The position numbers and the translations under genes are program-made. This document shows positions 53,767-63,096 of a stretch of 64,000 nucleotides of DNA, piece by piece. The notes below the pieces were generated by a model that was given only the letters and a program-made list of their open reading frames with translations, was not told the origin of the DNA and ran no database searches. How positions within the stretch are numbered: the first letter of the stretch is position 1; the number at the start of each line of letters is the position of its first letter. The DNA lies in NCBI GenBank assembly GCA_044350425.1, contig JBILHS010000013.1:1-64000 (forward strand), read 5' to 3'. Source of the stretch: M3007 sp044350425. GTDB lineage: Bacteria > Bacteroidota > Bacteroidia > Chitinophagales > Saprospiraceae.

Positions 53767-56700
53767 ATGAAGTTCTATCTACCTATCCTCTTTCTATTCT
53801 TTGCCTTTCATGTTAACGCGCAGATCTCTGTAACAGGGTTGGTCAAAGACGCGGTTAATGGAGACCCAATCATCGGTGCAACCGTAGCTATAAAAGGGGC
53901 GGCAGGTGGAGCCATCTCCGATATCGATGGCCGTTTTCGAATAAACGTGACCACTGAAGATGCTATACTCCTGATCTCTTATACAGGATACCTATCACAG
54001 GAAATGGCGGTTGGCAAACAACGGGATTTTCAAATTTTGCTTCAAGAAAACAGTTCCGTCCTGGATGAGGTCGTGGTGGTGGGCTATGGTTCCCAAAAAC
54101 GCAGCAATATCAGCGGAGCTGTGTCCTCTATTAACTCGGAAGAAATCTCTGCTCTACCAGTATTGCGCACCGAGCAGGCCTTGCAAGGCCGCGTAGCCGG
54201 GGTCTCTGTAGCGCAAAACAGCGGCTCACCGGGTAGTGCCCTCACTGTACGGGTGCGCGGCATTGGCTCCATTGGCAGCTCTGAACCACTATATATTGTG
54301 GACGGTATCCCGGTGGGTGGCCTGGACTTCCTTAACCCCAATGACATTCAGTCCATCAATATTCTGAAAGATGGCGCCTCAGCAGCCATTTACGGTGCAA
54401 GAGGTGGAAACGGTGTAGTCCTAATCACAACCAAAACCGGTGCGAAAAACCAGACAGGCAAAATCAGTTACGATGCCTATTATGGTACACAAAGTCCCTG
54501 GAAAACGGCCAACCTGCTTTCGGCCCGCGAATATGCGATCATTTCAAATGAGGCACACGTAGCTGCGGGTGTAGCACCGTTACCTGAGCTTTCAAATCCC
54601 GAGGCATTGGGTGAAGGCACAGACTGGATGGATGCTATTTTCAGCGATGCACCCATGAGTAGCCACCAGCTTAGCCTGAATGGTGGCTCCGAAAAAAGTA
54701 CTTACGGCCTTTCTGGCAATGTCTTTGATCAACAAGGTATTGTGGGTGGCGATAAAGCGGCTTTCCGTCGCTATACAGTTCGGGCCAATGGATCCAATGA
54801 AGTGAAAGACTGGCTGACCATAGGGACCAATATCAGTTTTACCTCGCTCACCCGCAATGGCCTTCCGGAGAACAATGAGTTTGTCACGCCTCTGGTCCGT
54901 GCCTTGAACATGGATCCGCTGACTCCAGTGCGGAAATCCAATGGCACTTATGCCTATTCCCGGTACTCAGATACCGATATCACCAATCCGGTGAATGCAA
55001 TCGAGCAAACCTACGATCGCTGGCACTCTGACCGGGTAGTAGGCCTGGTTTTTGGTGAAGTGAAACTGATGAAAAACCTGACGTTTCGCTCCGCATACAG
55101 TGTCGACGCAACGTTTGCCAAGCAGGATATTTTCTATCCGCAATTTGACCTGAGCAATGATCCGGTGCTATCTGATGCGCCTTCCGGGGAAAAAAGAGCT
55201 GTCAACTCCGTGGTGATCAACAACAATACCTGGAAAAACTGGCAATGGGAAAATGTATTGACCTGGCATAAAAACATCGCTGAACGCCACGACATCGCAC
55301 TCACGGCTGGTACCTCTACCATCGAAAATCGTCATGAATACAATGGCGGAGCAAATACCAATCTGCCTTCCAACGATCCTAAAGATGCCTATATTTCGAA
55401 TACCATCGACCCCATTGCTTCACAAAGCGCTTATGGTGGTGCGGACGAATCGGCCTGGCGCTCATTCTTTGGACGGGCCAACTACGAACTAGACAATAAA
55501 TACCTGCTCAGCGCGGCTTTCCGTGCGGACGGATCCTCCAAGTTTGGTACCAACAACCGATATGGCTACTTTCCATCGGTTTCCGCAGGATGGGTACTCA
55601 GTCGTGAAGATTTCTGGAAATCGAATCTGGTCAATTTTATGAAACTCCGCGCATCTTGGGGACGGAATGGTAATGATCAGATCGGTAACTATGGCTATAC
55701 TACAGTGGTCTATTCTGGTCAAAACTACACCTTCGGACCTACGCAGGTCATTACCAACGGAAGTGTAGCGCTTACCTCTGCCAATCCTGATTTGAAATGG
55801 GAAACCATTGAGCAAACGGACCTCGGTCTGGATCTGGAACTTTGGGATGGTCGGGTGTCTTTTACCGGTGATTATTACATCAAGAATACACTGGATATGC
55901 TTTATGCCGCGCCGATTCCACTCACACCCGGAACTGCAGCGCCCGTAACCAATGTGGCAAGTGTTAAAAACAAGGGTCTTGAACTTGCTTTAAATTATCG
56001 CAACCGCGACAGAGCTTTCAAATACAGCATTGGCGGAAACATTGCTCTTGTCAAAAACGAAGTCACTAGTCTGGGTACCGGCGGGGAACCGGTCTTCGCA
56101 GGACGTGTCCAGTCCGGGAATGCGGATGTAACCAAAACAGAGGTCGGACAGCCCATCGGTTCATTCTATGGTTATGTCACCGATGGTATTTTCCAGAATC
56201 AGCAGGAAGTTGAAAGCGGCGCATTCCAAAATGAGAATACAGCGCCTGGAGACATTCGCTTCAAAGACCTCAATGGAGACGGAACCATCAACATTGACGA
56301 TCAGACGTACATCGGCAACCCATCTCCGGATATTGCTTATGGCGTGACGATGGATTTTGAGTTTAAGGGTTTTGACCTGGCAGTTTTCCTACAGGGTACG
56401 CAGGGCAACGATATCTACAATGCAACCGTGCGTTACGATTTCAATTATGTCAACCGTCCGGTTTCTGTTCTGAACCGTTGGACTGGCGCAGGTACTTCAA
56501 ATGTGGAGCCTCGTGTGAACCTGCTCGACCCGAACCAGAATGCCCGGGTCAGCGATCGATTTGTAGAAGACGGCTCCTATCTGCGTCTGAAAAATGTGCA
56601 GTTGGGTTATGCGCTTCCAAAATCACTCCTGAAAAAGATCAAATTTGAAAAGTTCAGGCTGTACGTTTCCGCTCAGAATCTGTTCACCTTTACCAATTAC

Positions 56701-56814
56701 TCTGGTATGGATCCCGAGATCGGCGCCTATGGCGGCGCACTGAATGCAGGGGTAGACAGAGGTTTTTACCCACAGGCCAGGGTGCTTTTGGGTGGCATCA
56801 ATGTGACGTTTTAA
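53767..56814 (+). CDS. SusC/RagA-type TonB-linked outer membrane transporter
   Basis: The 1015-residue TonB-dependent porin imports oligosaccharides across the outer membrane with its SusD partner. It has a signal peptide (MKFYLPILFLFFAFHVNAQ), an N-terminal carboxypeptidase-D-like domain (VTGLVKDAVNGDPIIGATV, ~22-100), the SusC signature DEVVVVGYGSQKRSNISGAV (~101-120), a plug domain with INILKDGASAAIYGARGGNGVV, and a 22-strand beta barrel ending VLLGGINVTF. SusD follows 26 nt later. It heads a probable beta-glucan utilisation operon together with GH16 enzymes. Confidence 0.95.
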   Translation: MKFYLPILFLFFAFHVNAQISVTGLVKDAVNGDPIIGATVAIKGAAGGAISDIDGRFRINVTTEDAILLISYTGYLSQEMAVGKQRDFQILLQENSSVLDEVVVVGYGSQKRSNISGAVSSINSEEISALPVLRTEQALQGRVAGVSVAQNSGSPGSALTVRVRGIGSIGSSEPLYIVDGIPVGGLDFLNPNDIQSINILKDGASAAIYGARGGNGVVLITTKTGAKNQTGKISYDAYYGTQSPWKTANLLSAREYAIISNEAHVAAGVAPLPELSNPEALGEGTDWMDAIFSDAPMSSHQLSLNGGSEKSTYGLSGNVFDQQGIVGGDKAAFRRYTVRANGSNEVKDWLTIGTNISFTSLTRNGLPENNEFVTPLVRALNMDPLTPVRKSNGTYAYSRYSDTDITNPVNAIEQTYDRWHSDRVVGLVFGEVKLMKNLTFRSAYSVDATFAKQDIFYPQFDLSNDPVLSDAPSGEKRAVNSVVINNNTWKNWQWENVLTWHKNIAERHDIALTAGTSTIENRHEYNGGANTNLPSNDPKDAYISNTIDPIASQSAYGGADESAWRSFFGRANYELDNKYLLSAAFRADGSSKFGTNNRYGYFPSVSAGWVLSREDFWKSNLVNFMKLRASWGRNGNDQIGNYGYTTVVYSGQNYTFGPTQVITNGSVALTSANPDLKWETIEQTDLGLDLELWDGRVSFTGDYYIKNTLDMLYAAPIPLTPGTAAPVTNVASVKNKGLELALNYRNRDRAFKYSIGGNIALVKNEVTSLGTGGEPVFAGRVQSGNADVTKTEVGQPIGSFYGYVTDGIFQNQQEVESGAFQNENTAPGDIRFKDLNGDGTINIDDQTYIGNPSPDIAYGVTMDFEFKGFDLAVFLQGTQGNDIYNATVRYDFNYVNRPVSVLNRWTGAGTSNVEPRVNLLDPNQNARVSDRFVEDGSYLRLKNVQLGYALPKSLLKKIKFEKFRLYVSAQNLFTFTNYSGMDPEIGAYGGALNAGVDRGFYPQARVLLGGINVTF

Positions 56815-56840
56815 CTTTCCAACAAAAGCAATTCAACAAC

Positions 56841-58355
56841 ATGAAACAGCATAAATTATATTTCTTGCTCGCGCTTGCAGCCATGCTTCCGGGCGCCTGT
56901 CAAAAAGATTTCCTGGAGCGCAAACCACTGGTGGGTGCATCAGAGGAGAACTTCTACAAAAGTGAGGCGGATGCCATTGCAGCCGTGAATGCCGCGTATG
57001 CTCCATTGCAATTTGAGATCTCGCCTGCAGGGCATTTCCGCTGGTTTTGGGGCGATGTTATGTCTGACGACGCGACCAAAGGGGGCTCCGGGGACAATGA
57101 TGCCAACGAGATCCTTCAACTTGAAACCTTTCGTGGACCCACCAATACAGACAATCTGGAGAGTGAGTGGTCAGCGGATTTCGAAGGCATTTACCGCGCC
57201 AATGTGGTATTGGAGCGGGTACCAGCCATTGAAATGAACACTACGCTGAAAACCCGTATTCTGGGGGAAGCCCATTTCATTCGAGCCTGGTTTTTCTACA
57301 ACCTGGTGACGGTATTTGGCGGAGTTCCGCTCGCCGATCACCTGTTGGCGCCCAGTGAGTACAATCTTCCCCGCGCAGAGGCCTCTGAAGTTTGGGCCCT
57401 TATTGAAACAGATCTGAAAACGGCTGCAGCCAGTCTTCCGCTTCGGAGTGGCTATGCACAGGAAGATCTGGGACGGATCACCAAAGGCGCCGCGCAAGCC
57501 CTTTTGGCCAAGACTTATCTCTGGCAGAAACGCTGGGCAGAAGCGGAGGCTGTAGCCAATGCGGTGATACAATCCAATGAATATCAGTTGGTTTCAGATT
57601 ATGCCTCCATCTTTACACAGGCAGGTGAAAACAACGCCGAGTCAGTTTTTGAAATCCAGTATATGAATGCTTCCGGTGGCAACTGGGGCAAGAACAACGC
57701 GAACGAAGGCACCTTTACACCGGTATTTCAGCGTGCGCGCGGCCAGTTCGAAGGTTTTGGATTCAATATCCCGACGGAAGATTTTGTACAAGAGTACTTT
57801 AAGGAAGGCTTTGAAGACCCACGCCTGAAAAGCACGGTGTTCCGGGTCGGAGATGCCATGGGCGACCGGGGCATTTTCACCAAAGAAGCTACGGGTGGAA
57901 TTGCGTACGATTATTACGCTAAAAAGTACTTCGCCTACAAAAACGAAGATGCTCCATTTGGCGACCCGAACCCGAATGGCGGCACAAACGACCGGGTGAT
58001 CCGCTTTTCAGATGTTTTGCTGATGCACGCGGAGGCTGCTGCTCAAAACGGTAACGAAGCTGGCGCACGTACGTCCCTAAATCGGGTGCGTGCCCGGGCG
58101 CGTGGCAATGCGACCAATATTTTGCCTGACATCACTGCTTCCGGACAAACTTTGATCGATGCCATTTATCGGGAGCGTCGAATTGAGCTGGGACTCGAAG
58201 GCCACCGTTTTTTTGACCTGGTGCGTACGGGTCGGGCACAGGCAGTACTGGGGCCTTTAGGCTATGTGGAAGGGACCCATAACCTGTTTCCGGTGCCACA
58301 ATCTCAGGTGCAGGCGACCAACGGTGCGATTCGTCAGAATCCGGGGTATAATTGA
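56841..58355 (+). CDS. SusD/RagB-type glycan-binding lipoprotein
   Basis: The 504-residue lipoprotein has the lipobox Cys at residue 20 (LPGAC). It shows the SusD start DFLERKPLVGASEENFYKSEADA, helical TPR-like units, and the C-terminal RRIELGLEGHRFFDLVRTG. SusD proteins cap the SusC barrel and bind the incoming glycan. It is translationally close to susC (26 nt). The TGA stop lies in the left end of a 75-bp perfect palindrome, which may limit read-through into the downstream lipoprotein gene. Confidence 0.95.
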   Translation: MKQHKLYFLLALAAMLPGACQKDFLERKPLVGASEENFYKSEADAIAAVNAAYAPLQFEISPAGHFRWFWGDVMSDDATKGGSGDNDANEILQLETFRGPTNTDNLESEWSADFEGIYRANVVLERVPAIEMNTTLKTRILGEAHFIRAWFFYNLVTVFGGVPLADHLLAPSEYNLPRAEASEVWALIETDLKTAAASLPLRSGYAQEDLGRITKGAAQALLAKTYLWQKRWAEAEAVANAVIQSNEYQLVSDYASIFTQAGENNAESVFEIQYMNASGGNWGKNNANEGTFTPVFQRARGQFEGFGFNIPTEDFVQEYFKEGFEDPRLKSTVFRVGDAMGDRGIFTKEATGGIAYDYYAKKYFAYKNEDAPFGDPNPNGGTNDRVIRFSDVLLMHAEAAAQNGNEAGARTSLNRVRARARGNATNILPDITASGQTLIDAIYRERRIELGLEGHRFFDLVRTGRAQAVLGPLGYVEGTHNLFPVPQSQVQATNGAIRQNPGYN

Positions 58356-58427
58356 CTTATTACGAGTGTACCTACACCTCGGAGGTTTTCAAAACCTCCG
58401 AGGTGTAGGTACACTCGTAATAAGTCA
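58353..58427. repeat. 75-bp perfect palindrome at the susD stop codon
   Basis: Two 37-bp arms are exactly complementary around a single central C. The core CCTCGGAGG matches the elements at 25515 and 44513. The outer arm (TGACTTATTACGAG...) does not. The susD TGA codon forms its left tip. Confidence 0.92.
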
Positions 58428-58493
58428 CAAAATCTACAACTAAAAACTCACCAATTTAACGCTTCCCGAAACGGGTTTTCGGGTAAAAAACGC

Positions 58494-59324
58494 ATGAAAA
58501 ATATACTTCCTTTGCTCGTTTTTTTGCTCGCGCTGGCTGCGTGCACCCCTCATGAGGAAAATGATATTGATCTGCTGGCCCAACCGGCAGCGCCGACGTT
58601 TTCTGTCGAATATTTGAATGGAGACTCTAACAAAGTGATCGTAACCAATTTGTCCACGGGCTTTTTTGATCACACCTTTGACTTTCCTGGAGGCCTTCCT
58701 GCCAAATCGAAGCGTGCGGTGGATACCGTACTTTATACCAAAGCAGGCGATTTCACCATCAGCCTTTACGCTTCCGGCGAAGGTGGTGGAGGGGTCTCTA
58801 AAAGCAGCAAAATTGTAAATATCGCCAAAGACGCAACGGCGGAATGTGATCCGTTGGTAAGTTTGCTGACCGGCGATTGTGAGGCCCCCGGCAAATGCTG
58901 GACATTCACCCATGCGGCTGAAGCGGTTCGGGTCGGACCAGTGCCTGGTTCAAAAGAATGGTATAAGTCGCCAGTAAACGGTCTGCAAGATGCACAGTAT
59001 GACGACCGCTTTTGTTTTTACTTCCCAGGTGCCAAGTTCGAATACAACAACAACGGTTTTTCTGTGGATCCCTGGAATCAGTATTCAGTGGTACCATACA
59101 CACCGCCTGCAAATCTTACCTGGCTATTGTTAAAAAGTACAGGCGATGGTGGGAAAGATCAGATCGTGTTGCCGACCGGTATGTTCATTGGCACCTGGGA
59201 CTCTGGCCCGGTGTACGACATTGCTTCCCTGACCGATACCGAGTTGGTACTTCGCTCACTCATCCGGAAGCAGGATGGCACACCTGCGGGTGGTTGGTTT
59301 GAATTCACTTTAGTAAAAATCTGA
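58494..59324 (+). CDS. PUL surface lipoprotein, putative glycan-binding
   Basis: The 276-residue lipoprotein has its lipobox Cys at residue 17 (LALAACTPHEEND). Residues ~32-112 look like a PKD/Ig domain (FSVEYLNGDSNKVIVTNLS, GDFTISLYASG). Residues ~120-276 form a second, beta-rich domain with several aromatic residues (KCWTFTHAAEAVRVG, WFEFTLVKI) that could bind sugar. It occupies the position usually held by SusE/SusF-type or other surface glycan-binding proteins, between susD and the GH16 genes. The next gene starts 11 nt after its stop. Ligand is inferred only from the locus. Confidence 0.75.
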   Translation: MKNILPLLVFLLALAACTPHEENDIDLLAQPAAPTFSVEYLNGDSNKVIVTNLSTGFFDHTFDFPGGLPAKSKRAVDTVLYTKAGDFTISLYASGEGGGGVSKSSKIVNIAKDATAECDPLVSLLTGDCEAPGKCWTFTHAAEAVRVGPVPGSKEWYKSPVNGLQDAQYDDRFCFYFPGAKFEYNNNGFSVDPWNQYSVVPYTPPANLTWLLLKSTGDGGKDQIVLPTGMFIGTWDSGPVYDIASLTDTELVLRSLIRKQDGTPAGGWFEFTLVKI

Positions 59325-59335
59325 TCCAAAACCTT

Positions 59336-60163
59336 ATGGATTATCTGTTCAAATCGTTGTTTTTGCTTTCCTTTTTTGGACTTCAGCAAAAATGTGCGGT
59401 GCCCCACAAGACTACGATAGCAGCAGAACCGAAACTTGTCTGGAGCGATGAATTCGGGACTTCCGGATTGCCGGACAGTACAAAATGGAATTATGACCTG
59501 GGTACAGGTTGCCCCAATCTTTGTGGTTGGGGCAACAACGAATTGCAGTTTTACACGGCCCATCGTGCAGAAAACGCGCGTGTTGAAAACGGGATGCTAA
59601 TCATCGAGGCCCGCCGTGAAAAATGGCTGGAAAACAAGCAGTATACTTCGGCCCGGTTGGTTTCTAAACAGAAAGGGGATTGGACCTATGGACGCATTGA
59701 GGCTAGGATCAAAAATCCGGCTGGTCGGGGTGTTTGGTCGGCCTTCTGGATGCTGCCAACCGATTGGAAATATGGCGGTTGGCCGCGGAGCGGTGAGATC
59801 GACATTATGGAACATGTGGGGTTTAAAGCAGATTCGATATTCGCTACGGCACATACCACCTCGTTCACCAATAGCAAGGGTACCGAAAACACCAAGGCTT
59901 TTTATCTGCCGGATGCAGAATCCGCTTTCCATGTTTACGCGGTGGAATGGCGGGCGGACAGGATGGATTTTTTCATTGACAATGTTCGGTACAATACTTT
60001 TGTCAATCAGCAAAAAACAGTCGAAGAATGGCCTTATGACCAGCGATTTCATATTATTCTGAATCTTGCAGTGGGTGGCAACTGGGGCGCCATGAAAGGG
60101 GTGGACGAAAACATTTGGCCGAGACGAATGGAGGTGGATTATGTTCGGGTTTATTCGTTTTGA
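59336..60163 (+). CDS. GH16 endo-beta-glucanase (laminarinase-type), single domain
   Basis: The 275-residue enzyme belongs to glycoside hydrolase family 16. The catalytic motif GEIDIME has the nucleophile Glu154, Asp156 and acid/base Glu159. Flanking features are typical of the bacterial beta-1,3-glucanase branch: WSDEFGTSGLPDSTKWNYDLG, GWGNNELQFYT, the substrate-lining FWMLPTDWKYGGWP, and the closing RRMEVDYVRVY. An N-terminal hydrophobic segment (residues 4-17) with a Cys at residue 20 suggests export, but the lipobox is not canonical. It probably cuts beta-1,3-glucan or mixed-linkage glucan for uptake by SusC/D. Confidence 0.92.
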   Translation: MDYLFKSLFLLSFFGLQQKCAVPHKTTIAAEPKLVWSDEFGTSGLPDSTKWNYDLGTGCPNLCGWGNNELQFYTAHRAENARVENGMLIIEARREKWLENKQYTSARLVSKQKGDWTYGRIEARIKNPAGRGVWSAFWMLPTDWKYGGWPRSGEIDIMEHVGFKADSIFATAHTTSFTNSKGTENTKAFYLPDAESAFHVYAVEWRADRMDFFIDNVRYNTFVNQQKTVEEWPYDQRFHIILNLAVGGNWGAMKGVDENIWPRRMEVDYVRVYSF

Positions 60164-60243
60164 TCCTACCTTTCTATGCCAGAGTTATAAACCGCTGAGG
60201 CTTTTTTGGAGTTAACCTATTTTTACAAAAAAATACCAACCAC

Positions 60244-61434
60244 ATGACATTTCTAAAATATGCCGCAGCAAGCTTGTTGGCTGGACTCTGTGTCTTTACT
60301 GCCTGTAAAAAAGACCCGGACCCTGTGCAACCGACACTTCCATCGCTTTCCATTGCCAACACTTCAGAAGCAGAAGGAAACGCCAATGGAAGCCTGACGG
60401 TAAAAGTCACGCTTTCAGCGGTCTCCAGCAACAATGTGCTGGTCAATTATGCCACGATAGACAGCACCGCCAAGGCAGGCTCGGATTATGTTGGAAAACC
60501 AGATGGCGAGCTAATTTTTTTGGCTGGTGAGACCGAAAAAAACATCGTGATCCAATTGAAAGGAGATGCTGTGCTGGAGCCTGATGAGCATTTTATCGTT
60601 TTACTGCTTAATCCTGTGAATGCAAACCTGGCACGGGACCGTGGCACGATCTCTATCCGCAACGATGATGCAGACAATCCATTCCATATTCCAACTACAG
60701 GTTATTCCACACCAGAAACTTATGCAGGCAAAACCCTGGTCTGGCGCGATGAATTTAATGGGACCTCTCTGGATTTGAATGCCTGGACCTTTGAAATAGG
60801 TGCCAGCGGCTGGGGCAACAATGAACTTCAGTATTACCGCCCGGAAAACACACTGTTATCGGCAGGAAACCTGATCATAGAAGCTAAGAAGGAAAATTTT
60901 GGAGGAGCAGCCTATACCTCATCTCGCCTGATTACCAAGGGAAAAAAAGAATTCAAGTTTGGGCGAATTGACATCCGGGCAGCCTTGCCGGAAGGTCAGG
61001 GTCTCTGGCCGGCACTTTGGATGTTGGGCGGAAATATCAGTACGATCCAATGGCCAGCCTGTGGGGAGATAGACATCATGGAATTGATCGGAAGCGAACC
61101 CCATCGGGTGCATGGAACGATCCATTATGGCGCCAATACCAGCCAGCACCAATATATTGGAAACTCAACAGCCCTTGCGGGCACAGCTAAGTTCAGCGAT
61201 GAATTTCACGTTTTTTCCATTATCTGGGAACAGGACAAGATCAGCTGGCTGATGGATGATGTGCAGTATTATCAGATCACACCTTCCGATGTGTCTCCGA
61301 CAGCCTATCCGTTCAACAACGACTTCTTCTTTATTTTCAATGTGGCTGTGGGGGGACAATGGCCTGGGGATCCGGATGGTAGTACCAATTTTCCTCAAAG
61401 AATGATTGTGGACTATGTTCGGGTATTCCAATAA
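60244..61434 (+). CDS. GH16 endo-beta-glucanase lipoprotein with Calx-beta domain
   Basis: The 396-residue lipoprotein (lipobox Cys in FTACKK, residue ~21) has a Calx-beta-like domain at ~30-140 (VNYATIDSTAKAGSDYVG, DEHFIVLLLNPVNANL, GTISIRNDD). The GH16 domain follows (~165-396), with the catalytic GEIDIME at Glu275, Asp277 and Glu280. Other landmarks are WRDEFNGTSLDLNAW, GWGNNELQYYRPEN, LWPALWMLGGN and MIVDYVRVFQ. The enzyme is expected at the cell surface, initiating degradation of laminarin-type glucan. It differs from the preceding GH16 by its Calx-beta spacer, suggesting complementary roles or locations. Confidence 0.92.
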   Translation: MTFLKYAAASLLAGLCVFTACKKDPDPVQPTLPSLSIANTSEAEGNANGSLTVKVTLSAVSSNNVLVNYATIDSTAKAGSDYVGKPDGELIFLAGETEKNIVIQLKGDAVLEPDEHFIVLLLNPVNANLARDRGTISIRNDDADNPFHIPTTGYSTPETYAGKTLVWRDEFNGTSLDLNAWTFEIGASGWGNNELQYYRPENTLLSAGNLIIEAKKENFGGAAYTSSRLITKGKKEFKFGRIDIRAALPEGQGLWPALWMLGGNISTIQWPACGEIDIMELIGSEPHRVHGTIHYGANTSQHQYIGNSTALAGTAKFSDEFHVFSIIWEQDKISWLMDDVQYYQITPSDVSPTAYPFNNDFFFIFNVAVGGQWPGDPDGSTNFPQRMIVDYVRVFQ

Positions 61435-61490
61435 ATAGAAATTTCGCCTGCGTATACAAAGCACAGGCTTGAGCCCGGCAAGGATATTAG

Positions 61491-61569
61491 CATGAGTCAT
61501 TCCAATATTTGGGGTGACTCATGTCATTTTAGGCAATGATTGGTCTCAATATGATGATGACTTGAGACC
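61491..61569. terminator. Two hairpins after the glucan locus
   Basis: CATGAGTCA (61491-61499) pairs with TGACTCATG (61515-61523), followed by TCATTTT. GGTCTCAA (61542-61549) pairs with TTGAGACC (61562-61569). The first could terminate the GH16 operon. The spacer has no gene. Confidence 0.5.
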
Positions 61570-61669
61570 GATTTAAAAAGCATCAACTTTGCAACTTCAA
61601 ACCAAGGAGCCAATCATTAAGTCTATTTTTACCCATTTCAAAGCACCCCTTTGAAGACAATATCGCATC

Positions 61670-62962
61670 ATGAACTACGTATCCGCCGAACAAGCCCTAC
61701 AGATCATTCAATCAGGCCAGCGCGTTTTTGTGCACGGAAGTGCTTCTACTCCGGTTTTCATGCTCCAGGAATTGGCCAAACAAGCCCCTCGTTTGCGAGA
61801 TGTGGAGTTGATATCCATCAGTTTATATGGTGATGTTACGGTGGACAAACCCATCTATCATCCAAATTTTCGATTCAATTCTTTGTTTGTGTCAGGAAGT
61901 ATCCGCCAAGCAGTCAATGAGGGACGGGCAGATTATGTTCCGGTATTTTTAAGTGAGATCCCGGAATTGTTCAAACGCGGAATTCTTCCGCTGGATGCTG
62001 CTATTGTACAGGTTTCAGAGCCAGATAAGCATGGATACTGCTCCCTAGGAACTTCTGTGGACATTGCCCGCTCTGCGGTAAACACGGCCAAACATGTGAT
62101 CGCTCAGGTGAATCCTCAGGTACCACGTACCCATGGAGATGGCATGATGCACGTCAGTAGTTTCCATGCGATGGTACAGCACAGCGAACCACTCCAGGAG
62201 GTGCGGTACGGAGATGGAGTAGGGGTGGCTGAGATGCAGATCGGCCAAAGGATCGCTGAACTGATCGAGGATCGTAGCACCCTGCAAATGGGCATTGGAT
62301 CTATTCCGGACGCTGTATTGCGCAGTTTATACCAGCACAAAGACCTGGGCGTACACACTGAAATGTTTTCCGATGGACTGGTCGATCTGATGGTAAAAGG
62401 CGTTGTGACCAATAAATACAAAAAGATCCACCCGGGGAAAACGGTGACGGCCTTTGCACTGGGAACCCGGCGCCTCTATGATTTTGTGGATGATAATCCT
62501 GCGGTTGCATTTCTGGATGTGGACTATGTCAACGAGGCGGCGGTGATCCGGCGCAATAAACGGGTGGTTGCCATCAACAGTGCCATCGAAATTGATATTA
62601 CAGGCCAGGTCTGTGCAGATTCTATTGGAACCTATCACTATTCCGGGGTAGGCGGACAGATGGACTTTATGCGGGGAGCAGCCTTATCTGAAGGCGGCAA
62701 ACCGATGGTTGCGCTTACTTCACGTACCGCCAAAGGAATTCCTCGGATCGTTCCGATGCTTAAACCAGGCGCCGGGGTGGTCACCACACGCGCACACGTC
62801 CACTATGTGGTAACGGAATATGGTGCGGTATTCTTGTTCGGAAAAAACCTTCGGGAACGGGCTAAGGCCTTGATATCCATTGCCCATCCGGACGACCGGG
62901 AAGCTTTGGAGCGCGCGGCCGCTGAACGGTTCAAAGAGTTTGTTCTGGAGGATTTAGGCTGA
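61670..62962 (+). CDS. Acetyl-CoA hydrolase/transferase family protein (CoA-transferase)
   Basis: The 430-residue cytoplasmic enzyme belongs to the acetyl-CoA hydrolase/4-hydroxybutyrate CoA-transferase family. It has two Rossmann-like halves. Landmarks are VFVHGSASTPVFMLQEL near residue 19, MGIGSIPDAVLRSLYQHKDLG near residue 206, the catalytic Glu in HTEMFSDGLVDLM near residue 228, YVNEAAVIRRN, and GVGGQMDFMRGA near residue 324. It transfers CoA between acetate and another acyl acid (succinate or 4-hydroxybutyrate, for example); the acceptor cannot be read from the sequence. It stands 235 nt after the GH16 operon and may be independent of it. Confidence 0.92.
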   Translation: MNYVSAEQALQIIQSGQRVFVHGSASTPVFMLQELAKQAPRLRDVELISISLYGDVTVDKPIYHPNFRFNSLFVSGSIRQAVNEGRADYVPVFLSEIPELFKRGILPLDAAIVQVSEPDKHGYCSLGTSVDIARSAVNTAKHVIAQVNPQVPRTHGDGMMHVSSFHAMVQHSEPLQEVRYGDGVGVAEMQIGQRIAELIEDRSTLQMGIGSIPDAVLRSLYQHKDLGVHTEMFSDGLVDLMVKGVVTNKYKKIHPGKTVTAFALGTRRLYDFVDDNPAVAFLDVDYVNEAAVIRRNKRVVAINSAIEIDITGQVCADSIGTYHYSGVGGQMDFMRGAALSEGGKPMVALTSRTAKGIPRIVPMLKPGAGVVTTRAHVHYVVTEYGAVFLFGKNLRERAKALISIAHPDDREALERAAAERFKEFVLEDLG

Positions 62963-63096
62963 TTTTATAGAGCGCCTTACAACGGTGCTTCACAAGAATT
63001 TTGCAAGTTTTTTCAGGAATCCTGTAATGGGTTGGTACGATAAGTCCCTAAACTTTACAGGGTGAAAATTCTTTCACAATTCATGCTCCCACTACT

